Shown: positions 17,023-26,706, numbered from the stretch's first letter. The stretch: 64,000 nucleotides of DNA from Acinetobacter gandensis (GCF_001678755.1 NZ_LZDS01000026.1:1-64000); one strand, 5' to 3'. The notes: a model not told the origin generated them from the sequence alone. Made by a program: numbers and translations.

Positions 17023-17759
17023 GACTTGCTCCGCATAATATCCAACATTGCTGTAATTGCCATGCCAATCATACCCGCTGCTAAGATTGCGGCATCAAAA
17101 TTAAGCCAACTAAAAAATACTGCGAGTAATGCAGAAATTGTCATTCCTATGATTGCTAAATGATCTCTCATCACCAAAATAGCCATAACAATAAAAATAA
17201 CCACAATGGAGAATTCCAAATGCAACACGGATAAGTCCGGAACGATTCTGGCTAAGTAAATCCCAACAGCACTAAAAGCCACCCAACTTATATAAAAGCT
17301 AAAACCCGCACCAATCAAATAACGGTAAGAATAATCTGGTTCACGCAGCACTGCTGTTGCATACAATTCATCCGTCAGGAAAAAACCCAACAGTACTCGC
17401 TTAAAGAATGGCAGCTTTAGAGCGTGATGCCTAAGTTGCAACGCATAAATAAAATGCTGACTGGTTAAGAAAAATATTGTCAGCACAATACTTAAGATAG
17501 ATGCACCTGCTGACAGCATACTCAAACTCACCAATTGGGCTGCACCCGCAAACACCAAAACTGACATGCCAAGTGCCTGCATAACACTTAAACCCGTATT
17601 GATTGCGACCGATCCTGCCAATATCCCCCAAGGAATAACGGCAAATGATAAGGGCAACATATCCAGCGCCCCTTTCCAAAAGCCCAAAGGGGCTCTATTT
17701 GGTGTGAGCTGATTTGTGTCGTATTTCATTTTAAATATTGCATCTCTATACGTGTGCAA
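17019..17759 (-). CDS. azlC: AzlC-family branched-chain amino acid exporter large subunit
   Basis: The 246-residue inner-membrane protein shows the AzlC patterns LDMLPLSFAVIPWGILAGS, VFAGAAQLVSLSML, RHHALKLP and FFLTDELYA. The start is uncertain between ATG 17759 and ATG 17729. It is in the same direction as a neighbouring AraC-family gene (17898-18728), which commonly regulates such exporters but is interrupted here. Confidence 0.88.
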   Translation of the reverse strand: MHTYRDAIFKMKYDTNQLTPNRAPLGFWKGALDMLPLSFAVIPWGILAGSVAINTGLSVMQALGMSVLVFAGAAQLVSLSMLSAGASILSIVLTIFFLTSQHFIYALQLRHHALKLPFFKRVLLGFFLTDELYATAVLREPDYSYRYLIGAGFSFYISWVAFSAVGIYLARIVPDLSVLHLEFSIVVIFIVMAILVMRDHLAIIGMTISALLAVFFSWLNFDAAILAAGMIGMAITAMLDIMRSKS

Positions 17760-17897
17760 ATACTTTAAAATGAGCTTTAGTATTAAGACTTGAACAAAAT
17801 TGCTGAGTTAAAGCTTTTAAGTATTTTTTCTAAGACGAGTATTTCTTGTAATTGTTTTTAAACCTAACATTTTATAAAAAATCTAAGATAAACCTTC

Positions 17898-18728
17898 TTA
17901 ATGATTCAGCATGTATTGTGCAGGGGTACCACCAAGGGCTTTTTTAAAATGTCGATTAAAATGACTTTGATCTGAAAAGCCACATAATTGTGCTGTAAGC
18001 GCGATATCTTGACCAGTTTTTAATAATTTTAAAGATTTATGTAAGCGGCATTGCACCAACCATGCATGCGGTGGCAAGCCCGTATATTTTTTGAATTGTC
18101 GCAATAAATGCCAAGGACTCAATCCTACAATAGCTGCAAGATCAAATAATTGGTGATCTTTTTCTGGCTCATTTGCTAAGATATCTTGAATAAGCTGTAT
18201 CTTTCTTTGTGCTTCTGGCAGATTTTGTAATGTTGGTTTTGTCTTTGCATGACGACTGAGTAAATAAGCCAAGGTCGATAAAAATAAGCTTTCTTTAAAT
18301 AATGTATTTTGTGGTTGAATCAATAAGTCAAATAACAAATTTAATTGGATTGCCAGACCTTCATCATGCACAACTGCTTGCGGGAACCACGGAGCACTCC
18401 ACGTCCTTTTAAAAAAATCCGTACTGATCTCAGCCATCATTTCAGGGGTTGGGTAAATTGCACGGTAGCACCAGCCTGAATCAACTGCAGATGAACCAGT
18501 ATGTACCTCATCTGCATTCACCAAAATAATGTCACCTTTGGGTGCAATATGCTAATTACCAGTTCGCAAGAACGATTGCGCCCCTTCATCAATTAAACCG
18601 ATACAATAACCTTCATGGGTATGTTTGGAAAATTCGGTTTCCTGATAAGATGCTTTCAGGAGCTCAAGCCCGCCTAATTCTTGAATATGCCAATAATCGA
18701 CAAATTCATGTGCTTCTTTCTCTTGCAT
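17898..18728 (-). pseudogene. AraC-family regulator interrupted by an in-frame amber codon
   Basis: A single 276-codon frame runs from ATG 18728 to 17898 with TAG at codon 59 (18552-18554), between FLRTGN and HIAPKGD. The N-terminal cupin-like sensor half (EFSKHTHEGYCIG) and the C-terminal tandem HTH (LSPWHLLRQFKKYTGLPPHAW, CGFSDQSHFNRHFKK) are otherwise intact. A single-base change from TTG (Leu) would explain the stop. A shorter protein could restart at ATG 18524 but would lack the sensor's first strands. It lies next to azlCD, likely its target. Confidence 0.85.
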
Positions 18729-18889
18729 AACCGATTCCAGATCATCAACATTTTACTTTAACGTCTAAATTCGAGCTGCATAGAACAAAATTGCTCTCTT
18801 GTTAGTTTTTATTTTATAACCACTTTCAAAAAATGACGATTAAACACTGCAACCAATATCAGAACTATTGTGAAAATGATTAGTCGTTA

Positions 18890-19396
18890 TTATTGATATG
18901 TTTTCCCGTTATGCTTTAACCAACCATCTGCATGGCGACCGTTAGGATCATGATGCGTCCAATGCATCACACCACCTTTATCAGAATATTCATACTCACC
19001 ATAAAATTGTACTGTATCGCCTTTGTTTAAAGAGTCAATGCGTGGTGCTAAATCAATATTATGTGCGACCAATAAGGTCTGCCTATTTGATAATTCCAAA
19101 AGAAATTTCTGATGTCGACTACCCTCATTATCATCACGCAGTACCGCAATGACTTTGCCTGAACCCTCAACCTGAACATTGCTCAGTTTCTTGCTATATG
19201 CTTGCGCTATTAGTTCAGTGCCGTGAGTAACTTTTTCTTCAATCTGCTGCGTTGTTACGTCAGTTGAAGCTTTTGGCGTGTCATGTACTGTCGCCTGCAC
19301 ATTCTCAGTTTTTTGTTGTTGCAGATCAATGCCATAATAAGCAGCAACTAATGCAACAATAACGCCGCCAATGGTTAGATTTGTTTTATTCGCCAT
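18890..19396 (-). CDS. DUF3465 domain protein, membrane-anchored or secreted
   Basis: The 168-residue protein has an N-terminal hydrophobic segment (about 6-22) acting as signal or anchor, a low-complexity linker rich in Thr/Gln to about 60, and a C-terminal OB-like domain with the DUF3465 hallmarks GSRHQKFLLEL, LVAHNIDLAPRID, GEYEYSDKGGVMHWTHHDP and GRHADGWL. The function is unknown. Confidence 0.8.
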   Translation of the reverse strand: MANKTNLTIGGVIVALVAAYYGIDLQQQKTENVQATVHDTPKASTDVTTQQIEEKVTHGTELIAQAYSKKLSNVQVEGSGKVIAVLRDDNEGSRHQKFLLELSNRQTLLVAHNIDLAPRIDSLNKGDTVQFYGEYEYSDKGGVMHWTHHDPNGRHADGWLKHNGKTYQ

Positions 19397-19530
19397 AACA
19401 TCAATTAATTCAATATTTGTCGCTAAGTATATCTTTGAAAATTAATCAATCACCAGTTTATCTACAATTCTTTATAGTTTTACTTTGGCAATTAAACTGG
19501 TTAGATGAGTTTCCGAAAAAATTGAAATAA

Positions 19531-19559
19531 AAAAAAGTCCTCAAATGAGGACTTTTTTT
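19531..19559 (-). terminator. Terminator of the rpsB-tsf operon
   Basis: The stem AAAAAGTCCTCA / TGAGGACTTTTT lies just 3' of tsf on the minus strand and is flanked by A and T tracts on both sides. Confidence 0.85.
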
Positions 19560-19573
19560 GCAAATAATCGGAA

Positions 19574-20449
19574 TTATTTTGCAGCAGCTTGAGCAGCAGC
19601 AACTTCTTCAGCGAAAGAAAGTTCAGCTTTTTTCTCAATACCTTCACCCACTTCGAAACGAACGAATTGAGCTACAGTTGTACCAGTTGATTTAAGAACG
19701 TCTGCAACTTTCTTATCGTTATCGATAACGTACATTTGGTTCTCAAGAACAACTTCGTTCAAGTATTTCTGAACAGAACCAGTCACCATTTTTTCAACGA
19801 TGTTAGCAGGTTTGCCAGATTCTAAAGCTTTAGCTTCAGCAATTTCTTTTTCTTTAGCGATAAGGTCAGCAGAAACACCCGCTTCGTTTACAGCTACTGG
19901 GTTGAACGCAGCAATGTGCATTGCCAAGCCTTTACCAGTTGCAGCATCACCTGCGTAAGAAACAACAACACCGATTTTAAGACCGTGTTTGTAAACAGCA
20001 AGGTTGTCGCCTTCAACGATTTTAGCGCGACGTACTTGGATGTTTTCACCGATTTTTTGAACAAGAGCAATACGAGTTTCTTCAACTGTAGCGCCATCTT
20101 CAAGTTTTAATTCAGCGATTTGAGCAGCATCAGTTACGCCAGCAGCAAGAGCAGCAGCAGCAACTTTAGCAGAGAAACCAGCAAAGTTTTCGTCTTTAGC
20201 AACGAAGTCAGTTTGGCAGTTTACTTCTAAAAGGATTGCTTTGTTACCTTCTTGAGCGATAGTGATCGCGCCATCAGCAGCAATGTTACCCGCTTTTTTA
20301 GCAGCTTTAGCTTGACCAGATTTACGAAGGTTATCAATCGCTAATTCGATGTCACCGCCCGCTTCTGTCAATGCTTTTTTACATTCCATCATTGCAAGAC
20401 CAGTACGATCACGCAATTCTTTAACCATGCTTGCTGTAACTGCAGTCAT
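19574..20449 (-). CDS. tsf: Translation elongation factor Ts
   Basis: The 291-residue guanine-nucleotide exchange factor for EF-Tu has the N-terminal UBA-like part LRDRTGLAMMECKKAL, the QTDFVAKDENF core and the C-terminal subdomain with NPVAVNE. It is downstream of rpsB by 141 bp in the universal rpsB-tsf order, and RBS GGAG precedes ATG. Confidence 0.98.
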   Translation of the reverse strand: MTAVTASMVKELRDRTGLAMMECKKALTEAGGDIELAIDNLRKSGQAKAAKKAGNIAADGAITIAQEGNKAILLEVNCQTDFVAKDENFAGFSAKVAAAALAAGVTDAAQIAELKLEDGATVEETRIALVQKIGENIQVRRAKIVEGDNLAVYKHGLKIGVVVSYAGDAATGKGLAMHIAAFNPVAVNEAGVSADLIAKEKEIAEAKALESGKPANIVEKMVTGSVQKYLNEVVLENQMYVIDNDKKVADVLKSTGTTVAQFVRFEVGEGIEKKAELSFAEEVAAAQAAAK

Positions 20450-20590
20450 GTTAATCTCCTAAATAGGGTAGAAAATGAATTCTTTTTAGAACAGAAACGG
20501 CCCAGAGCTATCTCTTGGGCCGTCTGCATACATGACGCTTACTTTGCCACCATCACATGTCGCAAAAATGACAAGCTTGCGTCAAACGCA

Positions 20591-21340
20591 TTAAGCCTCA
20601 GGAGCTTCTTTAGCTTCTTCAACTTTAGCTTGTGCATTTGCTTGTGATTGAGCATATTCTTTACCAGCAAGAATCGCATCAGCCATAGCAGAAGCATACA
20701 AAGTAACTGCACGGATCGCATCGTCGTTACCAGGGATAACGTAGTCTACGTTGTCTGGGTTAGAGTTTGTATCAACGATACCGATTACAGGAATACCAAG
20801 GTTTTTAGCTTCTTTAATTGCAATTGCTTCGTGATCAACGTCGATTACGAATAATGCGTCAGGTAAACCACCCATGTTTTTAACGCCGCCAAGACCGCGT
20901 TCAAGTTTTTCCATCTCACGAGTACGTTCTAAAGCTTCACGTTTAGTAAGCTTAGCAAAAGTGCCATCTTGAGATTGAGTTTGAAGGTCTTTTAGACGGT
21001 TGATTGACTGACGAAGAGTTTTCCAGTTAGTCAACATACCACCTAACCAACGGTGATCAACATATGGTTGGCCAGCGCGTTGAGCTTGTTCACGGATGAT
21101 TGCAGAAGCTGCACGTTTAGTACCAACGAACAAAACTTTGTTCTTTTTGCTAGCCAAGTTGTTAGCAAAGTTCAAAGCATCATTTAACGCAGGAACAGTG
21201 TGCTCAAGGTTGATGATGTGAATTTTGTTGCGCGCACCGAAGATGTACTCGCGCATTTTTGGATTCCAAAAACGTGTTTGGTGACCGAAGTGAGCGCCTG
21301 CTTGAAGAAGGTCGCGCATGCTTACGTTGTAATCTGCCAT
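20591..21340 (-). CDS. rpsB: 30S ribosomal protein S2
   Basis: The 249-residue protein starts at ATG 21340 ([12 protein letters not shown]) with AAGG upstream. The longer frame to 21391 runs into the leader. Signatures are [27 protein letters not shown] and [14 protein letters not shown]. Divergent from map. The roughly 130-nt leader may carry the S2 autoregulatory structure known in gammaproteobacteria. A GC-rich stretch near 21365-21395 could be part of it, but I cannot fold it here. Confidence 0.97.
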   Translation of the reverse strand: MADYNVSMRDLLQAGAHFGHQTRFWNPKMREYIFGARNKIHIINLEHTVPALNDALNFANNLASKKNKVLFVGTKRAASAIIREQAQRAGQPYVDHRWLGGMLTNWKTLRQSINRLKDLQTQSQDGTFAKLTKREALERTREMEKLERGLGGVKNMGGLPDALFVIDVDHEAIAIKEAKNLGIPVIGIVDTNSNPDNVDYVIPGNDDAIRAVTLYASAMADAILAGKEYAQSQANAQAKVEEAKEAPEA

Positions 21341-21547
21341 TTTCTTTACCTTAAAGTTTGGGTTAGGCCTCCATATACCCGCATTCTCCACCTAAAAAGG
21401 CACCCAGAGAAATGTGTCGATATATGTGCGGATTTTATTGCCCCATCGCACAAAGCCCGCGAAATTTATTCACGAAAAAGCATTTGATAAAATGGGCGGC
21501 TATTTATACCATAGTCACATACAAATTTCCAAAAGTTTTTAGAGATC

Positions 21548-22375
21548 ATGAACAGTACTTACGAAGCTCCACGCCGTTTAATTAAAACTCCAGACGAAAT
21601 AGAAAAAATGCGTGTGGCAGGTCGGTTGGCAGCTGAAGTTTTGGATATGATCAAACCGCATATTGTTCCAGGTGTGACTACCCTTGAACTTGATACGATT
21701 TGTCATGACTATATCGTTAATAAACAAGAAGCTATTCCAGCTTGCTTAGGCTATGGTGCAGCACCTGGTCGTCCTGCATTCCAACATGTAATCTGTACAT
21801 CAGTGAACCATGTGGTGTGTCATGGTATTCCATCTGACGCTAAAAAATTAAAAAAAGGCGACATCCTCAATATTGATGTAACCGTAATTAAAGATGGCTA
21901 CCACGGTGACACGAACATGATGTACATCGTAGGCGGTGAAACATCTATTTTAGCCAACCGTTTATGTAAAGTTGCGCAGGAAGCAATGTACCGCGGTATG
22001 GCTGTAGTGAAACCTGGTGCAACCATGGGTGATATTGGTAATGCCATTCAACAATATGTTGAATCTGAGCGTTTTGGTGTTGTCCGTGAATACTGTGGTC
22101 ATGGTATTGGCACAGTCTTCCATGATGAACCTCAAGTGCTTCATTACGGTCAACCAAATACTGGCATGATCTTAGAAGAAGGTATGACATTCACGATTGA
22201 ACCAATGGTCAATGGTGGTGACTGGAAAACTAAACTTCTTGGCGATAAATGGACTGTGGTCACTAAAGATCATAGCTTGTCAGCACAGTATGAACACACA
22301 CTACTTGTAACAAAAAATGGTGTAGAAGTGCTTACTGCTCGCCCTGATGAAGACCTATCTCGCTTCGTTCAATAA
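21548..22375 (+). CDS. map: Methionine aminopeptidase type I
   Basis: The 275-residue cytosolic metalloenzyme removes the initiator Met. The di-metal ligands appear in the usual order: Asp in NIDVTVIKDGYHGDT, His in EYCGHGIG, Glu in FTIEPMVN and Glu in YEHTLLVT. It is divergently transcribed from rpsB, the usual neighbourhood, and ends in a clear terminator. Confidence 0.97.
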   Translation: MNSTYEAPRRLIKTPDEIEKMRVAGRLAAEVLDMIKPHIVPGVTTLELDTICHDYIVNKQEAIPACLGYGAAPGRPAFQHVICTSVNHVVCHGIPSDAKKLKKGDILNIDVTVIKDGYHGDTNMMYIVGGETSILANRLCKVAQEAMYRGMAVVKPGATMGDIGNAIQQYVESERFGVVREYCGHGIGTVFHDEPQVLHYGQPNTGMILEEGMTFTIEPMVNGGDWKTKLLGDKWTVVTKDHSLSAQYEHTLLVTKNGVEVLTARPDEDLSRFVQ

Positions 22376-22405
22376 TCAAAGCATTATTTTTAAATAGATA
22401 AAATG

Positions 22406-22434
22406 AAGGCCATCTACTTTGATGGCCTTTTTTG
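22406..22434 (+). terminator. Terminator after map
   Basis: The stem AAGGCCATC / GATGGCCTT is followed by TTTTT. Confidence 0.85.
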
Positions 22435-22647
22435 TTATATCCGAACGATTACTTTCTTTTTAAATAAATATTGCAATAATTTGAATAAAATAAATCACCT
22501 GCGTATCTAAATTAAACTTTGTAAATCTTTTTAATGAATCCGCTAATTTTTTGCATATTGGTGCTTTTTTCGCTCCCCATTACGGTGCAATTAAGCTAAG
22601 ATAGTGTGCTTTTTTATTTTTTAATCCCTATAAGAAGGAATACTGCC

Positions 22648-23874
22648 GTGGACGTACGTCTGTCTGATCGTGTAAATAGCATCAAACCGTCCCCTACACT
22701 TGCTGTTACTAACAAAGCTGCTGAACTTAAAGCTGCTGGTAAAAACGTAATTGGTTTAGGCGCAGGTGAACCGGATTTCGATACCCCACAACACATCAAA
22801 GATGCTGCAATTGCTGCTATCAACAATGGCTTCACCAAATATACAGCTGTTGACGGTACTCCAGGTCTTAAAAAAGCAATTATTGCTAAATTAAAACGTG
22901 ACAATAATCTTGAATACGCTGCGAACCAAATCTTGGTTTCTTGTGGTGGTAAACAATCTTTCTTTAACTTGGCACTTGCTTTGTTAAACAAAGGTGATGA
23001 AGTAATTATTCCTGCACCTTACTGGGTAAGCTACCCTGACATGGTGATTATCGCTGAAGGCGTGCCTGTAATTGTAAAATGTGGTGAAGAACAACGTTTC
23101 AAAATCACTCCTGCTCAATTAGAAGCTGCAATTACTGACAAAACTCGTTTAGTAGTATTAAACAGCCCTTCAAATCCAACAGGTATGATCTACACTAAAG
23201 CTGAATTAGAAGCTTTAGCTGACGTACTTCGTAAATACCCTGAAGTTCTTGTTGCTTCTGATGATATGTACGAACCAATCCGTTGGGACGACGAATTCTA
23301 CAACATCGCAACTGTTGCACCAGACCTTTACGACCGTGTGATCGTTCTTAACGGTGTATCTAAAGCTTATGCAATGACTGGCTGGCGTATTGGCTATGCA
23401 GCGGGTCCTGCAAAACTGATCGGTGCGATGAAAAAAATCCAATCTCAATCAACTTCAAACCCAACTTCTATTTCACAAGTTGCTGCAGAAGCTGCATTAA
23501 ATGGCCCTCAAGACGTTCTTGAGCCAATGATTGAAGCATTCAAACGTCGTCACGACTTAGTTGTAAAAGGTTTGAACGACATCAACGGTATTACTTGCCT
23601 TCCAGCTGATGGTGCATTCTATGCATATGCAAACATTCGCCCATTGATTCGTGCGAAAGGTTTAAAATCTTGCACAGAATTCTCTGCATGGTTATTGGAA
23701 GAAACTGGTGTTGCAGTTGTTCCTGGTGATGCGTTCGGTCTTGGTGGCTACATGCGTATTTCATATGCAACTGCTGACGAAGTGCTTGTTGATGCGCTTG
23801 CTCGTATCAAAAAAGCTGCTGATTCAATCGAAGGCGTTGACGCTGCGATTGCTTCCATTGCTGCTGAAAAATAA
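22648..23874 (+). CDS. aspC: Class I pyridoxal-phosphate aminotransferase, aspartate aminotransferase type
   Basis: The 408-residue enzyme starts at GTG 22648, chosen because AAGAAGGA lies 8 bp upstream and MDVRLSDRVNSIKPSPTLAV is the usual family beginning. The 14-residue upstream extension is not conserved. The PLP Lys is about 239 in GVSKAYAMTGWRIGY. The fold-type I motifs GAGEPDFDTP, NSPSNPTG and the Arg of MRISYA are present. It transfers amino groups between aspartate and 2-oxoglutarate, subgroup Ib. The exact substrate range (aspartate, aromatic, prephenate) is not decided by sequence reading. Confidence 0.88.
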   Translation: MDVRLSDRVNSIKPSPTLAVTNKAAELKAAGKNVIGLGAGEPDFDTPQHIKDAAIAAINNGFTKYTAVDGTPGLKKAIIAKLKRDNNLEYAANQILVSCGGKQSFFNLALALLNKGDEVIIPAPYWVSYPDMVIIAEGVPVIVKCGEEQRFKITPAQLEAAITDKTRLVVLNSPSNPTGMIYTKAELEALADVLRKYPEVLVASDDMYEPIRWDDEFYNIATVAPDLYDRVIVLNGVSKAYAMTGWRIGYAAGPAKLIGAMKKIQSQSTSNPTSISQVAAEAALNGPQDVLEPMIEAFKRRHDLVVKGLNDINGITCLPADGAFYAYANIRPLIRAKGLKSCTEFSAWLLEETGVAVVPGDAFGLGGYMRISYATADEVLVDALARIKKAADSIEGVDAAIASIAAEK

Positions 23875-24200
23875 TCTGCTTTTAAAAAGCTAGATTTAAA
23901 AAACCCGCGAATATCGCGGGTTTTTTATACTCATCAAAAGAATAAATTAATACGCTTCACTTCAACACGCTTTTGATCAATTTTTTTCGCGGTTCAAACT
24001 AAATAACAAAGCTCATCCAGCCCATTTGACTTCCTTCAAATCGACTTAAATATTAAAAGCCAAACGATAAAACCTAAAACTAACCTTCATATTCAAATCT
24101 TTGGTTTGCATTCTTTTTACGTTTTCAGCTATGTTAATTAAATAAGTTCCATTTTAGAACCCAAAACAACCACAAAACTAACCTATCCAGAGATATACCA
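23875..24200. other. Intergenic region between aminotransferase and thioesterase genes
   Basis: It contains the aminotransferase terminator at 23897-23926. A weak promoter-like pair (TTGCAT then TATGTT, spacing about 18) lies some 60 bp before the thioesterase gene. Nothing else is recognisable. Confidence 0.4.
23897..23926 (+). terminator. Terminator after aminotransferase gene
   Basis: The stem AAACCCGCGA / TCGCGGGTTT has a short loop and a T run after it. Confidence 0.88.
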
Positions 24201-24635
24201 ATGAACATCAAAGAAATGACTGGACTCGAAATTTTAAAGGCAATGATGCAAGGCCAAATTCCACCTGCAAGCATTAGTGAAATTATTCCAATGCAACCCA
24301 AAAAGATTGAACAAGGTAATGTAGAGTTTGTTGTAAAAGCCGATCAGCGCCATTTAAATCCACTTGGTGGTGTGCATGGTGGCTTTGCAGCAACAGTCTT
24401 AGATACAGTTACAGGGTGTGTCGTACACTCAGCATTAGAAGCTGGTATAGGCTATGGCACCATTGATCTCAATATAAAAATGTGTAGACCTATCCCTAAA
24501 AATCAAGATTTAACCGCAATAGGCCATTTAATTAATATCAGCAAAAATTTAGCAATTTCAGAAGGCAGAATTATGGATAGCAATGGAAAGATATATGCTC
24601 ATGCAACAGCGACATGCATGATTATCCGTGCTTAA
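24201..24635 (+). CDS. PaaI-family hotdog-fold thioesterase
   Basis: The 144-residue single-domain hotdog protein has HLNPLGGVHGGFAATVLDTVTG with the catalytic Asp in the long helix, followed by TIDLNIKMCRPIP and a C-terminal ATATCMI strand. The family hydrolyses acyl-CoA or aryl-CoA thioesters. The substrate is unknown. Monocistronic and convergent with the next gene. Confidence 0.85.
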   Translation: MNIKEMTGLEILKAMMQGQIPPASISEIIPMQPKKIEQGNVEFVVKADQRHLNPLGGVHGGFAATVLDTVTGCVVHSALEAGIGYGTIDLNIKMCRPIPKNQDLTAIGHLINISKNLAISEGRIMDSNGKIYAHATATCMIIRA

Positions 24636-24647
24636 AGTTTCATTTGC

Positions 24648-24676
24648 TCGCATATTTATGCGAGCAATATTTAAAT
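24648..24676. terminator. Probable bidirectional terminator
   Basis: TTGCTCGCATA and TATGCGAGCAA form a hairpin between convergent genes. The following T run is short, so support is moderate. Confidence 0.5.
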
Positions 24677-24695
24677 ATAAACACCTATATGCGCA

Positions 24696-25154
24696 TTAAA
24701 TTGCTGAATGTAAAGCACGTAACAGTTGAGTTTTAGTTAAATCAATTCGATTACTACCCTTTTGGAAGCAGTAATATTTCAATGCGCTATCAAGCTCAAC
24801 CGTAAGCACTTTTTGCTCTGAAATCGACCACACTTTAGATCGATTAGACCCAGAAAGCGCACTACCCGCAAGTTGAAACAAATACAAGTCATGATCACGT
24901 TGTAGAGGAATACGTCGACCATCGTCTTTGTGCTCAAAGCGTAAATGACATGGTGAATTCACTAACCATTTTTCACTAAACCACAATTGCAGTAGATCGC
25001 CCAAAACCAACTCACGTAAGCCTAATGGCCAGACGTTCACATACGAACCTTCCACGGGTGTTTGATATTGATTGTGATCAGCAATAATTGAAAGATAGTT
25101 TTCTTGATAGAAAGAAAAGTTTGAGAAAATTTGAGAAATAGTAAGCGTATTCAT
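24696..25154 (-). CDS. Conserved hypothetical protein
   Basis: The 152-residue protein starts at ATG 25154 (MNTLTISQIFSNF), preceded by AGGAGAAA. The longer frame to 25190 includes this ribosome site. It is soluble, with a mixed alpha/beta appearance and a Trp-rich central part (NVWPLGLRELVLGDLLQLWF). No family is recognised. It stands alone between the thioesterase gene and tRNA-Asn. Confidence 0.7.
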   Translation of the reverse strand: MNTLTISQIFSNFSFYQENYLSIIADHNQYQTPVEGSYVNVWPLGLRELVLGDLLQLWFSEKWLVNSPCHLRFEHKDDGRRIPLQRDHDLYLFQLAGSALSGSNRSKVWSISEQKVLTVELDSALKYYCFQKGSNRIDLTKTQLLRALHSAI

Positions 25155-25366
25155 TCGCTTTCTCCTGTTTAGCCATTTTAGTGCTGGCAAGTTGGGTTTA
25201 AATCCACACTGTTTAAGCTTAGGCTTAAACGCTCTGTTGTTAGATTCAGACTAACAACTGATTTTTTTCTTTGCAAGCATCAAAAGCCATTTTTCTTAAA
25301 ATTTAGTTTTTTTGTTCAAATAAGAAACACTCAATCACCAATTCTGTCTTTATGAATATTTTTAAC

Positions 25367-25394
25367 TTGACCCCCCTGTAAATCTGCTTATAAT
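25367..25394 (+). promoter_or_regulatory. Promoter of tRNA-Asn
   Basis: The -35 TTGACC (25367-25372), a 16-bp spacer and a perfect -10 TATAAT (25389-25394) place transcription start just before the tRNA. Confidence 0.8.
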
Positions 25395-25405
25395 CGCATT
25401 CAGAT

Positions 25406-25481
25406 TCTCCAATAGCTCAGTCGGTAGAGCGACGGACTGTTAATCCGCAGGTCCCTGGTTCGAGCCCAGGTTGGAGAGCCA
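25406..25481 (+). tRNA. tRNA-Asn (anticodon GTT)
   Basis: The 76-nt tRNA has acceptor TCTCCAA/TTGGAGA, D-arm AGCTCAGTCGGTAGAGC, anticodon stem-loop CGGACTGTTAATCCG and T-arm CTGGTTCGAGCCCAG, with encoded CCA. Confidence 0.97.
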
Positions 25482-25487
25482 AATTCT

Positions 25488-25515
25488 AAAGCCCATTTTT
25501 AAATGGGCTTTTTTA
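25488..25515 (+). terminator. Terminator after tRNA-Asn
   Basis: The stem AAAGCCCATTT / AAATGGGCTTT is followed by TTT. Confidence 0.85.
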
Positions 25516-25588
25516 ATGCCTTAAATTTAGTGATAGATTTATTTGCAGACTAATTTATACTCTGCAAATCATAGTCATTAGAATAAAA

Positions 25589-26662
25589 ATGTTCATACAC
25601 GTTGATGCCGAATCAAATAAGCGAGCGCTTAAACAATATCTCACTGCATTCATTTTTCTGATTATTCTATTTTGCCCTTTCGCAATATATTTGGTGAGTT
25701 GCACACCTAAAAGTGAAATTGAACAACACCTTGCTACACCGCCAAGCTTATACGAGAGCGAGACCAACTCACTGATTAATAGCAATCAGCAATGGCAAAT
25801 TCCAGCTGTACAAATTAGTGATGATAATTTTAGTTTCGATGAGTCTAATCCTGCATTAGAACAGATGACTGCTGGTGCGTTTTGGTCTAGCCCAGCTATT
25901 TCCCTGCAAAACCAAACTGATCAACTTTATGTTTACATCGACTTCGCTGGTCAACAACAAACACGAAAAGACCTTGAAATTGCTGTCTTACCCATTTGTA
26001 TTTTAGACAACAACGAAAGCCCTTGTATGAAAGCCGGACTGCATGCAGAAGGTCAAATTTTCCATATTTCTACCAAAGAAAAAACTGAGTATCACACCTT
26101 AAATACCAATAAGTCTTGGATTTTCTACGGCCATCACTTTCAAGAAAATTATATTATTCCGCCGAATGCCACACTCAAATTCATTGTAAAAGGCAATATT
26201 CCTGAGCACTTAAGCATACAGTGGTTAAGATTAACATTCAGCACAAACCCTATTGTTGAGCAACAACAAAGTTTTATGCTTAATGAACAAGGCAGTGTGA
26301 AGTTCAAATATCTACTTGCACTTTTACCGCTATTTATCTTTGCTCTCATACATGTTTATCAAGGTTTTGAAAGCCTTCGAAATTTAACAATAGGCGGCCT
26401 CGCAGCGTTGCTCTTCGCCATAAACACAATCATTTGGGATATCCAATATATGGTGATTGGCTGCTTAATTCTATGCTTTGCCAGTGTCTGTTATTGTTTT
26501 GAAAATCGCTACTATCGCTTACTTTATCTCAGTGGCTATTTAATTATTGCAGGCTATGCTCAGCAATATTATGATGGTTTTAATAAAGCCTTTTTTACCC
26601 AAACTGGCTTAATTCTAATTATCGGCCTATCCATGTATTTTTTAGAAAGCAATGAAGCATAA
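25589..26662 (+). CDS. Hypothetical membrane protein with periplasmic domain
   Basis: The 357-residue protein is not recognised. It has one hydrophobic segment near residues 20-40, ending in a Cys (YLVSC). A polar region of about 200 residues with beta-strand pattern follows. Four or five further membrane helices lie between about 235 and the end. This layout suggests a periplasmic sensor or ligand domain followed by a membrane bundle. Flanked by its own terminator and tRNA-Asn. Confidence 0.7.
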   Translation: MFIHVDAESNKRALKQYLTAFIFLIILFCPFAIYLVSCTPKSEIEQHLATPPSLYESETNSLINSNQQWQIPAVQISDDNFSFDESNPALEQMTAGAFWSSPAISLQNQTDQLYVYIDFAGQQQTRKDLEIAVLPICILDNNESPCMKAGLHAEGQIFHISTKEKTEYHTLNTNKSWIFYGHHFQENYIIPPNATLKFIVKGNIPEHLSIQWLRLTFSTNPIVEQQQSFMLNEQGSVKFKYLLALLPLFIFALIHVYQGFESLRNLTIGGLAALLFAINTIIWDIQYMVIGCLILCFASVCYCFENRYYRLLYLSGYLIIAGYAQQYYDGFNKAFFTQTGLILIIGLSMYFLESNEA

Positions 26663-26672
26663 TTCTCTATGC

Positions 26673-26704
26673 AAAAAAGCCCTTCAACATGAAGGGCTTT
26701 TTTT
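26673..26704. terminator. Bidirectional terminator
   Basis: AAAAAAGCCCTTC and GAAGGGCTTTTTT form a strong stem between the convergent membrane-protein and DUF4198 genes. Confidence 0.88.
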
Positions 26705-26706
26705 GT

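Noticed and set aside
20539..20721. Small frames antisense or alternative to rpsB and tsf.
   Set aside because: They are shadows of highly expressed ribosomal genes with biased codon use and show no start signals.
24696..25190. Longer start of the hypothetical gene at 25190.
   Set aside because: The ribosome binding site AGGAG lies inside this extension and points to ATG 25154.
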